DNA of 64,000 nucleotides from an uncultured Clostridia bacterium (GCA_910586765.1 CAJUJJ010000016.1:1-64000); one strand, 5' to 3'; positions 35,436 through 45,271 are shown, counted from the stretch's first letter. The notes: generated by a model from the letters alone, not told the origin. Numbers and translations: made by a program.

Positions 35436-36297
35436 ATCCCCCCTTTTGATAATGCAATTTTAATATCTGTATTAATGTATCTCTCATATCTGTTCTAGTT
35501 ACAATTTTATCTAAAAATCCATGTTCTAATTGAAATTCGGCTGTTTGAAATTCCTCAGGCAATTTCTCATTAATTGTACCTTCAATTACTCTCCTACCTG
35601 CAAAACCAATTGTTGCATTAGGTTCTGAAAGTATAATATCTCCTAAACTAGCAAAACTAGCAGAAACCCCTCCTGTTGTAGGGTCTGTCATAACAGAAAC
35701 ATACAATAAACCTGCTTTTCCATGACGATTTAGTGCAGAACTTGTTTTTGCCATCTGCATAAGAGAAATAATCCCTTCTTGCATTCTAGCTCCACCAGAA
35801 GCTGTGAATATAATAATAGGTAATTTTTTTTCTGTTGCTGCTTCTATCGCTCTTGTAATTTTCTCTCCTACTACAGAACCCATAGATGCCATCATAAAAT
35901 AACTATCCATCACAGCTAAAACTGCATTATATCCTCCAATTTTACAATACCCTGTCATAACAGCATCTTTTAATTTTGTCTTTGCCTGTGCTTTTTCTAT
36001 AATTTTATCATAATCTGGATAATTCATAGGATTTTTTGCCTGCATATTATTATCAAACTCTTCAAAAGAACTTTCATCAACAGTTAAAGAAATTCTTTCT
36101 CTTGCAGTTAAACGAAAGTGATATCCACAATTAGGACAAATTTTATATTCATTAATTTCTTTTGTATAAATTGTTTTATCACAATGATTACACTTTATCC
36201 AAAGCCCATCTGGTATACTAGGGGTTTCTATTTCTGTTGTAGAAATAACTTCGGGAGGATTCATTTTAATATAATTCTTTTTTTTAAATAATTTCAT
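35422..36297 (-). CDS. accD: Acetyl-CoA carboxylase carboxyltransferase, beta subunit
   Basis: Zinc-containing partner of AccA. A C4 zinc ribbon near residues 32-55 ([22 protein letters not shown]) precedes the carboxyltransferase fold with [21 protein letters not shown] and [36 protein letters not shown]. The start is ATG 36297, with GGAGGG just upstream; an in-frame TTG five codons earlier would contain that site. The product is 291 residues. Sandwiched between accC and accA. Confidence 0.97.
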   Translation of the reverse strand: MKLFKKKNYIKMNPPEVISTTEIETPSIPDGLWIKCNHCDKTIYTKEINEYKICPNCGYHFRLTARERISLTVDESSFEEFDNNMQAKNPMNYPDYDKIIEKAQAKTKLKDAVMTGYCKIGGYNAVLAVMDSYFMMASMGSVVGEKITRAIEAATEKKLPIIIFTASGGARMQEGIISLMQMAKTSSALNRHGKAGLLYVSVMTDPTTGGVSASFASLGDIILSEPNATIGFAGRRVIEGTINEKLPEEFQTAEFQLEHGFLDKIVTRTDMRDTLIQILKLHYQKGGFENG

Positions 36298-36315
36298 GAA
36301 TATTCCCTCCAATAA

Positions 36316-37659
36316 TTATTTTATAATTTCATCTATAATAAAAGAAGTATCAAAATCTCCTTTCATATATTTTTCATTAGCTAAAATTTCTTCCATAAAT
36401 TCAATATTTGTTGTAACACCTTCAATGACAAATTCATGTAAGCAACGTCTCATTTTTTCAATAGCTTCCATTCTATTTTTACCATGAACAATTACCTTTG
36501 CTAACATAGAATCATAAAAAGGTGGAATATCACAACCAGCATAAATTGCACTATCTATTCTTGTTCCCATACCCCCAGGCATAAGTAAAAAATCAATATG
36601 TCCTGGAGAAGGTGCAAAATTAAATTTAGGATTTTCTGCATTAATTCTACATTCAATTGCATGACCATTCATTATAATATCTTTTTGACTTAACTCTAAT
36701 TTTTCTCCTGAAGCAATTTTCAACTGTTCTTTTACAATATCTATATTAGTAATCATTTCTGTAACGGGGTGTTCTACTTGTATACGAGTATTCATTTCCA
36801 TAAAATAGAAATTTCCTTTTTTATCATATAAAAATTCTATTGTACCAGCATTTTCATATCCTACTGTTTTTGCAGCTCTAACAGCAGCTTCTCCCATTTT
36901 TTTTCTTGTTTCATTAGAAATAGCAACAGATGGAGCTTCTTCTAATACCTTTTGATTTCTTCTTTGTAAAGAACAATCCCTTTCTCCTAAATGTACAATA
37001 TTTCCAAAATGGTCACCTAAAATTTGTACTTCAATGTGTCTAGCATGTTCAATAACCTTCTCCATATACATTTTATCATCACCAAATGCTGCAATCGTTT
37101 CATTTTTGGCAGATTGATATGCTTTTGCTAATTCTTTTTCTTCCTTTACAATGCGAATACCTTTTCCTCCGCCCCCTGCTGAAGCTTTAATCATAACAGG
37201 ATAACCTATTTTTTTTGCCATTTTAATGGCATCATCTACTGTATCTACAGTACCATCACTACCAGGTACAACAGGTACATTCGCTTTTTTCATCATTTCT
37301 CTAGCATTTGCTTTATTTCCCATTTTATCAATTACTTCTGGAGAAGGACCTATAAATTGTATATTACACTCACGACACATAGTTGCAAATGTACTGTTTT
37401 CTGCTAAAAATCCAAATCCTGGATGAATTGCTTGTGCTTTTTTAGCTACTGCTGCACTGATAATATTTTCCATATTTAAGTAACTATCTATTCCCTTTGC
37501 AGGACCAATACAAACAGCTTCATCTGCTAATTGCGTATGAAGTGCATCTCTATCTGGCTCTGAAAAAACTGCAACAGTGGCAATTCCCATTTCTCTGCAA
37601 GCTCTTATAATACGAACAGCAATTTCTCCTCTATTTGCAATTAATACTTTATGAAACAT
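36316..37659 (-). CDS. accC: Acetyl-CoA carboxylase, biotin carboxylase subunit
   Basis: Carboxylates the biotin on AccB using ATP and bicarbonate. The 447-residue ATP-grasp enzyme has the N-terminal LIANRGEIAVRIIRACREMGI, glycine-rich KASAGGGGKGIRIV, HIEVQILGD, RDCSLQRRNQKVLEEAPS and EMNTRIQVEHPVTEMI with the catalytic Glu and Arg. It is homologous to the N-terminal third of Pyc in this window, but in the stand-alone form of multi-subunit ACC. Confidence 0.98.
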   Translation of the reverse strand: MFHKVLIANRGEIAVRIIRACREMGIATVAVFSEPDRDALHTQLADEAVCIGPAKGIDSYLNMENIISAAVAKKAQAIHPGFGFLAENSTFATMCRECNIQFIGPSPEVIDKMGNKANAREMMKKANVPVVPGSDGTVDTVDDAIKMAKKIGYPVMIKASAGGGGKGIRIVKEEKELAKAYQSAKNETIAAFGDDKMYMEKVIEHARHIEVQILGDHFGNIVHLGERDCSLQRRNQKVLEEAPSVAISNETRKKMGEAAVRAAKTVGYENAGTIEFLYDKKGNFYFMEMNTRIQVEHPVTEMITNIDIVKEQLKIASGEKLELSQKDIIMNGHAIECRINAENPKFNFAPSPGHIDFLLMPGGMGTRIDSAIYAGCDIPPFYDSMLAKVIVHGKNRMEAIEKMRRCLHEFVIEGVTTNIEFMEEILANEKYMKGDFDTSFIIDEIIK

Positions 37660-37682
37660 TTAAAACACCTCCACAGGAGAAT

Positions 37683-38102
37683 TTATCCAATTAAAAATGT
37701 GAATTCACCTTCAGCAGCTTTTTTATCTCCAACATATGCTATACCCTTTCCAATACCTGCATTTTTTCTTAGTTTTACAATACTCACTTCCAAACGTAAT
37801 ATATCACCAGGTACAACTTGCTTTCTAAATTTTGCTTTATCAATTGCACCAAATAATGCAGTTTTTCCTTTATATTCTTCCATAGATAATATTGCAACAG
37901 CACCAGCTTGTGCCATAGCTTCAATAATTAATACACCTGGCATAACTGGTCTATTAGGGAAATGTCCTTGAAAAAATTCCTCATTCATTGTTACATTTTT
38001 TGTTGCAATAACTTTTTCTCCAGGTATTACTTCTTCTATTTTATCAATCAACAAAAATGGATATCTATGAGGTATAATAGCCATAATTTCTTCTATATTC
38101 AT
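37683..38102 (-). CDS. fabZ: 3-hydroxyacyl-ACP dehydratase
   Basis: Dehydrates 3-hydroxyacyl-ACP in the elongation cycle. The hot-dog-fold protein has [12 protein letters not shown] and the active-site block [24 protein letters not shown] with the catalytic His and downstream Glu. I start at ATG 38102 (139 residues) after GGAGGAAG; an in-frame upstream extension would run back into accB. No fabA is present, so unsaturated fatty acids, if made, need another enzyme. Confidence 0.96.
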   Translation of the reverse strand: MNIEEIMAIIPHRYPFLLIDKIEEVIPGEKVIATKNVTMNEEFFQGHFPNRPVMPGVLIIEAMAQAGAVAILSMEEYKGKTALFGAIDKAKFRKQVVPGDILRLEVSIVKLRKNAGIGKGIAYVGDKKAAEGEFTFLIG

Positions 38103-38127
38103 TTTTTTGCTTCCTCCGCTGTTTCTT

Positions 38128-38589
38128 TTATTTAATTCTGAACAAAGGTTGCCCATATTCCACTAACTCTTCATTTGAAACATAAATCTCTGCAATTTCA
38201 CCTATATATGGACTGGTAATTTCATTCATAATTTTCATAGCTTCTACAATACAAAGCGTATCACCTTCCTGTACTTTATCTCCTACTTTTACAAAGCTTG
38301 GTTTATCACTACTAGGAGCAGCATAGAATGTTCCTACAATAGGTGATTTTACAATATTACCACTTTGCTCCATTGGCATTTCTGAAACAGTAGGTGTTAC
38401 AATATCCATTGTTTGCATTTGTATAGGAGATGTTTGTATATCAGATACAGTATGTTGTGTTATTTGAGAATTAATTGCTTCTTTATTTTTACTCATTTTA
38501 ATGGAAACATTATCCATGTTTAATTCAAAATTAGTTAGAACTGAGCTATTTACAATAGAAATCAATTCTTTTACTTCTGCATAAGTCAT
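38128..38589 (-). CDS. accB: Biotin carboxyl carrier protein of acetyl-CoA carboxylase
   Basis: Carries the biotin that shuttles carboxyl groups between AccC and AccA/AccD. A 153-residue protein: an N-terminal AccC-binding helix (about 1-30), a flexible linker rich in Thr, Gln and Met, and the C-terminal biotinyl domain with EAMKIMNEI, biotin on Lys119. It starts at ATG 38589 after GGGAGG, overlapping fabF by two bases-level spacing in the compact operon. Confidence 0.96.
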   Translation of the reverse strand: MTYAEVKELISIVNSSVLTNFELNMDNVSIKMSKNKEAINSQITQHTVSDIQTSPIQMQTMDIVTPTVSEMPMEQSGNIVKSPIVGTFYAAPSSDKPSFVKVGDKVQEGDTLCIVEAMKIMNEITSPYIGEIAEIYVSNEELVEYGQPLFRIK

Positions 38590-38591
38590 GT

Positions 38592-39827
38592 TCAATCCTC
38601 CCACTTTTTAAAGCAAAGTACACCATTATGTCCACCAAAACCTAATGAATTAGATAAAGCATATTTTATATTAGATTTTCTTCCTATATTAGGAATATAG
38701 TCTAAATCGCAAGTTTCATCTTTTTCTTCATATCCTATAGTTGGTGGTAAAAACCCTTCTTCTAATGCTTTGATACAAGCAATTGCTTCAATTGCTCCTG
38801 CTGCACCCAACAAATGACCTGTCATAGATTTTGTAGAACTAACAGGAATATGATAAGCATAGTTACCTAATGCACGTTTAATTGCTGCTGTTTCCCCTGC
38901 ATCATTTGCTTCTGTGCTAGTACCATGTGCATTAATATAACCTAAATCTTCTGGCTGAATTCCAGCTTCATCTATAGCCATTTTAATAGCATTTGCTGCA
39001 CCTTCTCCGTCAGGACATGGAGCAGTAATATGATATGCATCACAAGTGGAACCATATCCTACAATCTCTCCATAAATTTTAGCACCTCTATTTAAAGCAT
39101 GTTCTAATTCTTCTAATAATAATATACCAGCACCATCGCCCATAACAAAACCACTTCTATTTTTATCAAAAGGTCTACAAGCTTTTTTAGGGTCATCACA
39201 TGTTGTTAATGCTGTTAAATTGCTAAAACCAGATAATCCAATTTTTGTAATAGAATACTCTGTACCTCCTGCAAAACATACATCTAAATATCCATGTTTT
39301 ATATTCCTGTAAGCTTCACCAATAGAATTTGTTCCTGTTGCACAAGCTGTTACAATTGATTCACAAGTACCCTTTGCTTTAAACTTTAATGCAATATTTC
39401 CTGCTGCCATATTACCAATTGCCATAGGTATAAATAAAGGAGATACTTTAGAAGGACCTTTTTCATTGAGTTTAATTATTTGTTCTTCTATTGTCCATAA
39501 TCCTCCAATGCCAGAACCCACAATTGTACCAAAACGAATTGGCTCAACATCGCCCTCTTTTAAACCACTCATCTCATAAGCTTGTGCAGCAGCAGCAATA
39601 CCATAAATAGAAAACATATCATTTCTTTTGGTTTCTTTTTTCGCTACATATTTTTCAACTTCAAAGTCTTTTACTTCTCCAGCAATTTTTACTTTAAATC
39701 CTTCTGTATCAAATTTTTTGATATAATCAATGCCACAAACACCATTCTTTAAACCTTGCCAATAACTTTCTACGTCATTGCCTAATGGAGTAATTGCACC
39801 CATACCTGTGATTACACATCTTTTCAT
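38592..39827 (-). CDS. fabF: Beta-ketoacyl-ACP synthase II
   Basis: Condenses malonyl-ACP with acyl-ACP. The 411-residue thiolase-fold enzyme has the nucleophile Cys162 in TACATGTNSIGEAY, the two catalytic histidines in INAHGTSTEANDAGET and STKSMTGHLLGAAGAIEA, and the FGGHNG loop at the C-terminus. The only elongating synthase in the operon. Confidence 0.98.
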   Translation of the reverse strand: MKRCVITGMGAITPLGNDVESYWQGLKNGVCGIDYIKKFDTEGFKVKIAGEVKDFEVEKYVAKKETKRNDMFSIYGIAAAAQAYEMSGLKEGDVEPIRFGTIVGSGIGGLWTIEEQIIKLNEKGPSKVSPLFIPMAIGNMAAGNIALKFKAKGTCESIVTACATGTNSIGEAYRNIKHGYLDVCFAGGTEYSITKIGLSGFSNLTALTTCDDPKKACRPFDKNRSGFVMGDGAGILLLEELEHALNRGAKIYGEIVGYGSTCDAYHITAPCPDGEGAANAIKMAIDEAGIQPEDLGYINAHGTSTEANDAGETAAIKRALGNYAYHIPVSSTKSMTGHLLGAAGAIEAIACIKALEEGFLPPTIGYEEKDETCDLDYIPNIGRKSNIKYALSNSLGFGGHNGVLCFKKWED

Positions 39828-39843
39828 GATTTATACCTCCTTA

Positions 39844-40572
39844 TCACATTGCCATGCCACCATTCACATGTATAACTTGACCTGTGATATATTGACTTTT
39901 TGCCAAAAATACTGCTGTTTGTGCAATATCTTCTACTTGCCCTAATTTTTTCATAGGAATTTGTGCTGTCATTTGTTTTACAACATCTTCTTTCAATACT
40001 GCTGTCATATCTGTTTGAATAAATCCTGGTGCAATAGCATTGCAAGTAATGCCACGAGAAGCAACTTCTCTTGCAATAGATTTTGTCATACCTATTATAC
40101 CAGCTTTAGAAGCTGCATAATTTACTTGTCCTGCATTTCCAATTACCCCCACAACAGAAGAAATATTAATTATAGTTCCTGAACGTTTTTTTATCATATA
40201 ATTTATTGCATGACGTGTCATATTAAAACTACCTTTTAAATTGATATTTAATACTGTATCAAAATCTTGTTCAGACATACGCATTAAAAGACCGTCTTTT
40301 GTAACACCTGCATTATTTATTAAAATGTCAATACTGCTAAATATTTCTATTGATTTGTCAACAATTTCTTTTGATTTGTCAAAATTAGAAACATCTCCTT
40401 GTATTGGCAGACATTCAACACCATAACTTTTGATTTCTGCAATAAAGTCATCAGAAATAGTACTTCTATAATTTAATATAACATTACATCCTTCTTTTGC
40501 AAAAGCAGTAGCTATTGCCCTTCCAATTCCTTTTGCTGCACCAGTTACTAAAACTGTTTTTCCTTTTAACAT
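39844..40572 (-). CDS. fabG: 3-oxoacyl-ACP reductase
   Basis: NADPH-dependent short-chain dehydrogenase reducing 3-ketoacyl-ACP. The 242-residue protein shows the GAAKGIGRAIA cofactor loop, NNAGVTKDGLLMRM, and the Ser-Tyr-Lys triad (SSVVGVIGNAGQVNYAASKAG), ending with HVNGGMAM as usual for FabG. It lies between fabD and fabF. Confidence 0.98.
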   Translation of the reverse strand: MLKGKTVLVTGAAKGIGRAIATAFAKEGCNVILNYRSTISDDFIAEIKSYGVECLPIQGDVSNFDKSKEIVDKSIEIFSSIDILINNAGVTKDGLLMRMSEQDFDTVLNINLKGSFNMTRHAINYMIKKRSGTIINISSVVGVIGNAGQVNYAASKAGIIGMTKSIAREVASRGITCNAIAPGFIQTDMTAVLKEDVVKQMTAQIPMKKLGQVEDIAQTAVFLAKSQYITGQVIHVNGGMAM

Positions 40573-40587
40573 ATCCTCTCCTCCATT

Positions 40588-41517
40588 TTATCTTGACAAT
40601 TTTTCTATTGCTTTTTCTAATGTTTTCTGATTTTCTACATTAAGTATTGTTGCTCCTTTAATTGTTCTTTTTACAAAACCACTTAATGTTTTGCCAGGGC
40701 CAACTTCTATAAATGTATCAACACCTTTTGAAGACAATGTTAATATTGTTTCTTCCCACTTGACAGGACTCATAACTTGTTTTATTAAAAGAGGAATAAT
40801 ATCCTCATTATTTTCAACTTCTTGACCAGTTACATTTGTAATAACAGGTATATTCATATTATGTAACTGTAACTTTTGTAACTCTTGTGATAATTTTTCA
40901 GATGCAGGTTTTAATAATGCAGTGTGAAATGGTCCACTTACATTTAATTTTGATACTATTTTAGCACCTTTTTCTTTTGCTGCTGCTGCTGCTTTTGCCG
41001 TTATATCTGCTTCACCTGCAATTACAACTTGTCCTGGTGCATTATAATTTGCAGGTACTACAAAACCATATTGATTATATTCTTTACAAATATCTTCTAT
41101 CTGCTCTCTTTCCATACCAATAATAGCATACATACTTCCTTTTCCTTCTGGTACAGCTTCTGTCATAAAGCGTCCTCTTTTTTGTACTAATTTTACTGCA
41201 TCTTCAAATTGAAACACACCACTCGCTGTATACGCACTATATTCTCCTAAACTTAAACCTGCTACATAATCTGCTCTTATTCCTTTTTCATTCAAACAAG
41301 CTAATGTTGCCATACTCATAGTTAATATAGCTGGTTGTGTAAATTCTGTTTGATTTAATTTAACTTCTTGCCCGAAACAAATATCGCTAAGAGAAAAACC
41401 TAAAGCATTATCTGCTCTTTGAAATATTTCTTTTGCACAAACATATTGTTGTTGCAAATCTTTTCCCATACCGACATATTGTGCACCTTGCCCACTAAAT
41501 AAAAAAGCTATTTTCAT
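40588..41517 (-). CDS. fabD: Malonyl-CoA:ACP transacylase
   Basis: Loads malonate onto ACP. The 309-residue protein has FSGQGAQYVGMG at the N-terminus, the nucleophile Ser89 in GLSLGEYSAY, a conserved Arg in QKRGRFM, and the catalytic His in SGPFHTALLKPA. It is the first gene after the palindrome-containing gap behind fabK. Confidence 0.97.
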   Translation of the reverse strand: MKIAFLFSGQGAQYVGMGKDLQQQYVCAKEIFQRADNALGFSLSDICFGQEVKLNQTEFTQPAILTMSMATLACLNEKGIRADYVAGLSLGEYSAYTASGVFQFEDAVKLVQKRGRFMTEAVPEGKGSMYAIIGMEREQIEDICKEYNQYGFVVPANYNAPGQVVIAGEADITAKAAAAAKEKGAKIVSKLNVSGPFHTALLKPASEKLSQELQKLQLHNMNIPVITNVTGQEVENNEDIIPLLIKQVMSPVKWEETILTLSSKGVDTFIEVGPGKTLSGFVKRTIKGATILNVENQKTLEKAIEKLSR

Positions 41518-41580
41518 GATTTTTCTCCTATTTTTCTTAAATTATTTTTTTAATTGACATTTTATGACAATGATAAGCAA

Positions 41581-41596
41581 GGGAGCATATGCTCCC
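41581..41596. repeat. Perfect 16-bp palindrome between fabK and fabD
   Basis: GGGAGCAT-ATGCTCCC lies in the 123-base gap inside the fab operon, the largest gap in it. It lacks a U-run in the direction of fab transcription, so it is more likely an RNA-processing or partial-termination hairpin than a full terminator. Confidence 0.6.
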
Positions 41597-41640
41597 TTTT
41601 GTTCACTTATACTTTGTTTTTAATTCAAATAGAGCTTTTA

Positions 41641-42582
41641 TTATCTCATAACTTTTATAGCATTTTTCATAATATTTGTATATTCGCTATAAAGTTCTTC
41701 TATTATTTCTTTTGCAGTTTGTTCTTTCGTTACTAAACCTGCAATTTGACCTGACATAACAGAACCATTTTCCATATCTCCATCATGAACTGCTTTTCTT
41801 AATGCACCTGTACCTAATTCTTCTAATTTTTCAGCTGGTGCATTTTGTCTTTCTAATGCTTCATAAGCTCGTGCCATTTTATTTCTAATAACACGAACAG
41901 GATGACCAGTAGATAAACCTGTTATTGTAGTATCAATATCTTTTGCTTTCAATATTCTTTGCTTAAAATTAGGATGTACTGTACATTCTTTTGCCACTAA
42001 AAATCTTGTACCAAGTTGAAATCCAGAAGCACCTAACATGGTTGCTGCTGCCATACCTCTTCCATCAGCAATACCTCCTGCTGCAACAACTGGAATATTT
42101 ACAGCATCAACAACTTGTGGTACAAGTGCCATTGTCGTTGTCTTTCCAACATGTCCACCAGATTCCATTCCTTCTGCTATTACAGCATTTACACCATCTT
42201 TTTCAAAGCGTTTTGCAATTGCTACAGAAGGAATAACAGGGATAACTTTTGCACCCATTTCCTGAAAAGCTTTTAAATGTGTAATGGTGCTACCTGCACC
42301 TGTAGTAATGACAGGAACTTTTTCCTCATAAAGTACTTTTGCAATTTCCTCTGCATAAGCAGATAATAACATAATATTCACTGCATAAGGACGGTCTGTC
42401 ATTTCTTTTAACTTATGAATTGCTTCACGACAGCCTTCACCATTTAAATGACCTGTTGCCAAAACTCCCAAACCACCTGCATTTGATACTGCTGCAACTA
42501 ATTCTGGAGTAGCAATCCATGCCATAGCACCTTGTATAATAGGATACTCTATTCCAAGCATTTCGCAAATATTTTCATACAT
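41641..42582 (-). CDS. fabK: Enoyl-ACP reductase II (FMN-dependent)
   Basis: Catalyses the last reduction of the elongation cycle; replaces FabI. The 313-residue TIM-barrel flavoprotein has YPIIQGAMAWIATPELVAAVSNAGGLG at the N-terminus, the GMESGGHVGKTTT glycine/histidine block with the active-site His, and VVAAGGIADGRGMAAATMLGASGFQLGTRFL for FMN phosphate. FabK enzymes are naturally triclosan-insensitive. It shares its family with the divergent gene at 44.2 kb. Confidence 0.96.
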   Translation of the reverse strand: MYENICEMLGIEYPIIQGAMAWIATPELVAAVSNAGGLGVLATGHLNGEGCREAIHKLKEMTDRPYAVNIMLLSAYAEEIAKVLYEEKVPVITTGAGSTITHLKAFQEMGAKVIPVIPSVAIAKRFEKDGVNAVIAEGMESGGHVGKTTTMALVPQVVDAVNIPVVAAGGIADGRGMAAATMLGASGFQLGTRFLVAKECTVHPNFKQRILKAKDIDTTITGLSTGHPVRVIRNKMARAYEALERQNAPAEKLEELGTGALRKAVHDGDMENGSVMSGQIAGLVTKEQTAKEIIEELYSEYTNIMKNAIKVMR

Positions 42583-42613
42583 AAGTTTGTTCTCCTTATC
42601 TTTTGTTACATGA

Positions 42614-42841
42614 TTATTGCTGGTTTTCTTCTACAATTTTTACAACATCAGCAACTGTTTTAATTTCATCTGTATTTTCGATTTTTACATCAAACTCATC
42701 TTCAATATCGTTTATAATTTGAAATAAATCTAAGCTATCTGCTTCTAAATCTTCCATAACGCTTGTTTCTGGTGTGATTTCAGCAATATCCTTTCCTGTT
42801 TGTTCAGCAATAATTTCTTTAATTCTTTCTAATACTTCCAT
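42614..42841 (-). CDS. acpP: Acyl carrier protein
   Basis: Carries growing acyl chains on a 4'-phosphopantetheine attached to Ser36 in the EADSLDLFQ motif. The product is 75 residues, acidic, with the usual four-helix pattern. Second gene of the fab operon, 29 bases after fabH, with an AAGGAGG site. Confidence 0.98.
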   Translation of the reverse strand: MEVLERIKEIIAEQTGKDIAEITPETSVMEDLEADSLDLFQIINDIEDEFDVKIENTDEIKTVADVVKIVEENQQ

Positions 42842-42870
42842 TTTTGTTCCTCCTTAAAATAATTATTCAT

Positions 42871-43842
42871 TCAGATTTTTATAAGCAGACCACCCCATGT
42901 GAGTCCACCTCCAAAACCTGCCATTAATATATAGTCTCCTTGTTGCAATAATCCCTTTTTCATCATCTCATTTAATGCAATAGGAATAGTTGCAGCGGAG
43001 GTGTTACTGTATTCAGCAATATTCATATAGAATTTTTGTAATGGTATTTTTGTTTTTCTGGATATAATTTCTACAATACGAGCGTTGGCTTGATGTGGTA
43101 TCACATATTTTAATTGCTCAGCACAAATTCCAGACTTTTCAATTAAACGTAAAATACATTTTGGTGTTTGTCTTGTAGCAAAGTCAAAAATAGCTCTACC
43201 ATCCATGTGTAAATAATTATCTTCTTCTACTACTTCTGTATTAAATATATGAGAAGCCTTTTTTTCAGCACAAGTTAAAGACATACCACGACTTCCATCA
43301 CTTCCTATTTCTTCTGCCAATATACCTGCATCTTCTGCTTTTTCTAAGAAAACACCACCAGAACCATCACCAAACAATACACAAGTGCTTCTATCCTTAA
43401 AATTTAAGTGCTTTGACAATACTTCAGCACCAATTACTAACGCATTTTTATAAACACCAGTTTTAATAAATTTGTCTGCTGTACTAACACCAAAGATAAA
43501 ACCTGAACAAGCTGCACTTAAATCAAAGGCAACTGCATTTACTGCACCTATTTTCGATTGTACTAAACATGCTGTAGATGGCGTTGTATAATCAGGTGAA
43601 ACAGTTGCAACAATAATCAATTCAATATCTAACGGGTCAATATTACCATTTTTTAAAACATCTATTGCTGCTTTAGCAGCAATATCTGATGTATTTTCTC
43701 CCTCTGAAAAATGTCGCTTTTCTATACCACTACGAGAACGTATCCATTCATCACTTGTATCAACATATTGAGAAAGCATATCATTCGTAACGATTTTTCC
43801 AGGAACGTAGGAGCCTGTACACTTAATTTTTGAAAAAATCAT
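42871..43842 (-). CDS. fabH: Beta-ketoacyl-ACP synthase III
   Basis: Initiates fatty-acid synthesis by condensing acetyl- or branched acyl-CoA with malonyl-ACP. The 323-residue protein has Cys112 in SAACSGF, the catalytic His in IPHQANARI and Asn in NTSAATIPIAL, and ends with GFGGGLTWGG. It leads the operon. Many Firmicutes carry a fabT or fapR regulator just before fabH; here it is missing. Confidence 0.97.
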   Translation of the reverse strand: MIFSKIKCTGSYVPGKIVTNDMLSQYVDTSDEWIRSRSGIEKRHFSEGENTSDIAAKAAIDVLKNGNIDPLDIELIIVATVSPDYTTPSTACLVQSKIGAVNAVAFDLSAACSGFIFGVSTADKFIKTGVYKNALVIGAEVLSKHLNFKDRSTCVLFGDGSGGVFLEKAEDAGILAEEIGSDGSRGMSLTCAEKKASHIFNTEVVEEDNYLHMDGRAIFDFATRQTPKCILRLIEKSGICAEQLKYVIPHQANARIVEIISRKTKIPLQKFYMNIAEYSNTSAATIPIALNEMMKKGLLQQGDYILMAGFGGGLTWGGLLIKI

Positions 43843-43944
43843 ACTTTTTCTCCCTTGTTTAAAATATTTTTACAAGTATCAAATATAAATTTAATTTTCT
43901 ATATTTCCTAAGTTTGTCTATTTAAAATTTATTATATACCAAAT

Positions 43945-43987
43945 ACTTTAATAATCAAAGTATATGATACTTTTTTTGATACGTCAA
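43945..43987 (-). promoter_or_regulatory. fab operon promoter covered by two palindromic operators
   Basis: TTGACG (complement of 43982-43987), 17 bases, TATACT (complement of 43959-43964). A perfect dyad AAAGTAT-N3-ATACTTT (43957-43973) covers the -10 box. A second, ACTTTRAT-N-ATYAAAGT (43945-43961), sits at the start site and resembles the TTTGATTATCAAA core of FabT boxes. I infer control by a MarR-type fatty-acid repressor encoded elsewhere. Confidence 0.7.
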
Positions 43988-44060
43988 TCTTTATTCTAAA
44001 AATAATCCATTTAATTCTAAAATATTTTTTAGTAAAATGTAACAATTAATACAAGATATA

Positions 44061-44089
44061 TTGACAACAACTTATATTTGTAATATATT
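44061..44089 (+). promoter_or_regulatory. Promoter of the FabK-like oxidoreductase
   Basis: TTGACA (44061-44066), 17 bases, TATATT (44084-44089), about 115 bases before the ATG. No operator dyad like that of the fab promoter was seen here. Confidence 0.7.
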
Positions 44090-44203
44090 TTCTATTGTTA
44101 ATAATATTAAACCTACATCATCTAGTTATAAAAACTATGTACTAAAACAACTTACTTTATTTCTAAAAACTTATTTTTAAATATAAAAAGGAGGGTCATA
44201 TTT

Positions 44204-45268
44204 ATGAAGCTAAAACCACTCCATATTGGTGATTTAACTGTACCTATTCCAATCATACAAGGAGGAATGGGGGTTGGTATTAGTTTATCTTCTTTAGCTG
44301 GAGCTGTAGCAAAAGAAGGTGCTATTGGTGTTATTTCTGCTGCACAACCAGGTTTTCTATCTAAAGATTTTTTGACAAATACCATGCCAACAAATTTAAA
44401 AGCACTAGCCTATCATATTAAAAAAGCAAAAGAAATTTCCAATGGTGGTATAATTGGTGTTAATATTATGAGAGCAGCAACTCATTATGCAGATTATGTA
44501 GACTGCTGTATTAAAAATGGTGCAGATATTATTATATCTGGTGCAGGATTACCTATGGATTTACCTGATTTAATAGGTAATTCTTCTATTAAATTTGCTC
44601 CAATTATTTCTTCCGTAAAAGCTGCAAGAGTTTTACTACATCGTTGGGATAAACGAGAACAACGTATGCCAGATTTTGTTATAATTGAAGGCCCTAAAGC
44701 AGGTGGACATTTAGGATTTTCAGAAAAAGAACTTCTTTCTTGGCTAGAAAAAGAGGATAAAGATTATGATGAAGAAGTAAAAAGTATTATCACTTATGTA
44801 AAAAGTTTTGAAGAAAAATATAATCGTCCTTTTCCTGTAATTTTTGCAGGTGGTGTATATGATAGAAAAGATATTGACCACTATATGCAACTGGGTTGTG
44901 ATGGTGTTCAAATGGCAACTCGTTTTGTTGCAACACAAGAATGTGATGCTGATATAAAATATAAACTTGCATATGTTAATGCAAAAAAAGAAGATATTAC
45001 TATTGTAAAAAGTCCTGTTGGTATGCCAGGACGTGCAATTCTTAATCCTTTTATGGAACTAAGAAAAGTAGAAAAAGAAAATATAACAAAATGTTATAAA
45101 TGCTTAGAAAAATGTAATCCAGCTACAACACCTTATTGCATTACAGAAGCTTTAATTCGTGCTGCAAAAGGAAATACTCAAAATTCTTTATTATTTTGTG
45201 GAGCCAACGCATACAAAATAAATAAAATTACAACAGTAAAAGAAATTATTGATGAACTAAATCAATAA
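44204..45268 (+). CDS. Nitronate monooxygenase/FabK-family flavin oxidoreductase
   Basis: A 354-residue TIM-barrel FMN protein of the nitronate monooxygenase (2-nitropropane dioxygenase) family. IPIIQGGMGVGISLSSLAGAVAKEGAIGVISAAQPG opens the barrel; EGPKAGGHLGFS carries the conserved His; VIFAGGVYDRKDIDHYMQLGCDGVQMATRFVA binds FMN phosphate. A C-terminal extension has four cysteines in a C-x-x-C-x-x-x-C / C pattern (KCYKCLEKCNPATTPYC), which FabK lacks. Divergent from the fab operon, so a role beside FabK in lipid metabolism is possible, but detoxification of nitroalkanes is equally so. Confidence 0.85.
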   Translation: MKLKPLHIGDLTVPIPIIQGGMGVGISLSSLAGAVAKEGAIGVISAAQPGFLSKDFLTNTMPTNLKALAYHIKKAKEISNGGIIGVNIMRAATHYADYVDCCIKNGADIIISGAGLPMDLPDLIGNSSIKFAPIISSVKAARVLLHRWDKREQRMPDFVIIEGPKAGGHLGFSEKELLSWLEKEDKDYDEEVKSIITYVKSFEEKYNRPFPVIFAGGVYDRKDIDHYMQLGCDGVQMATRFVATQECDADIKYKLAYVNAKKEDITIVKSPVGMPGRAILNPFMELRKVEKENITKCYKCLEKCNPATTPYCITEALIRAAKGNTQNSLLFCGANAYKINKITTVKEIIDELNQ

Positions 45269-45271
45269 AAA

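Noticed and set aside
39824..40045. 73-codon minus-strand frame overlapping fabG
   Set aside because: Out-of-frame reading of fabG itself, with Arg/Ser/Cys-biased composition.
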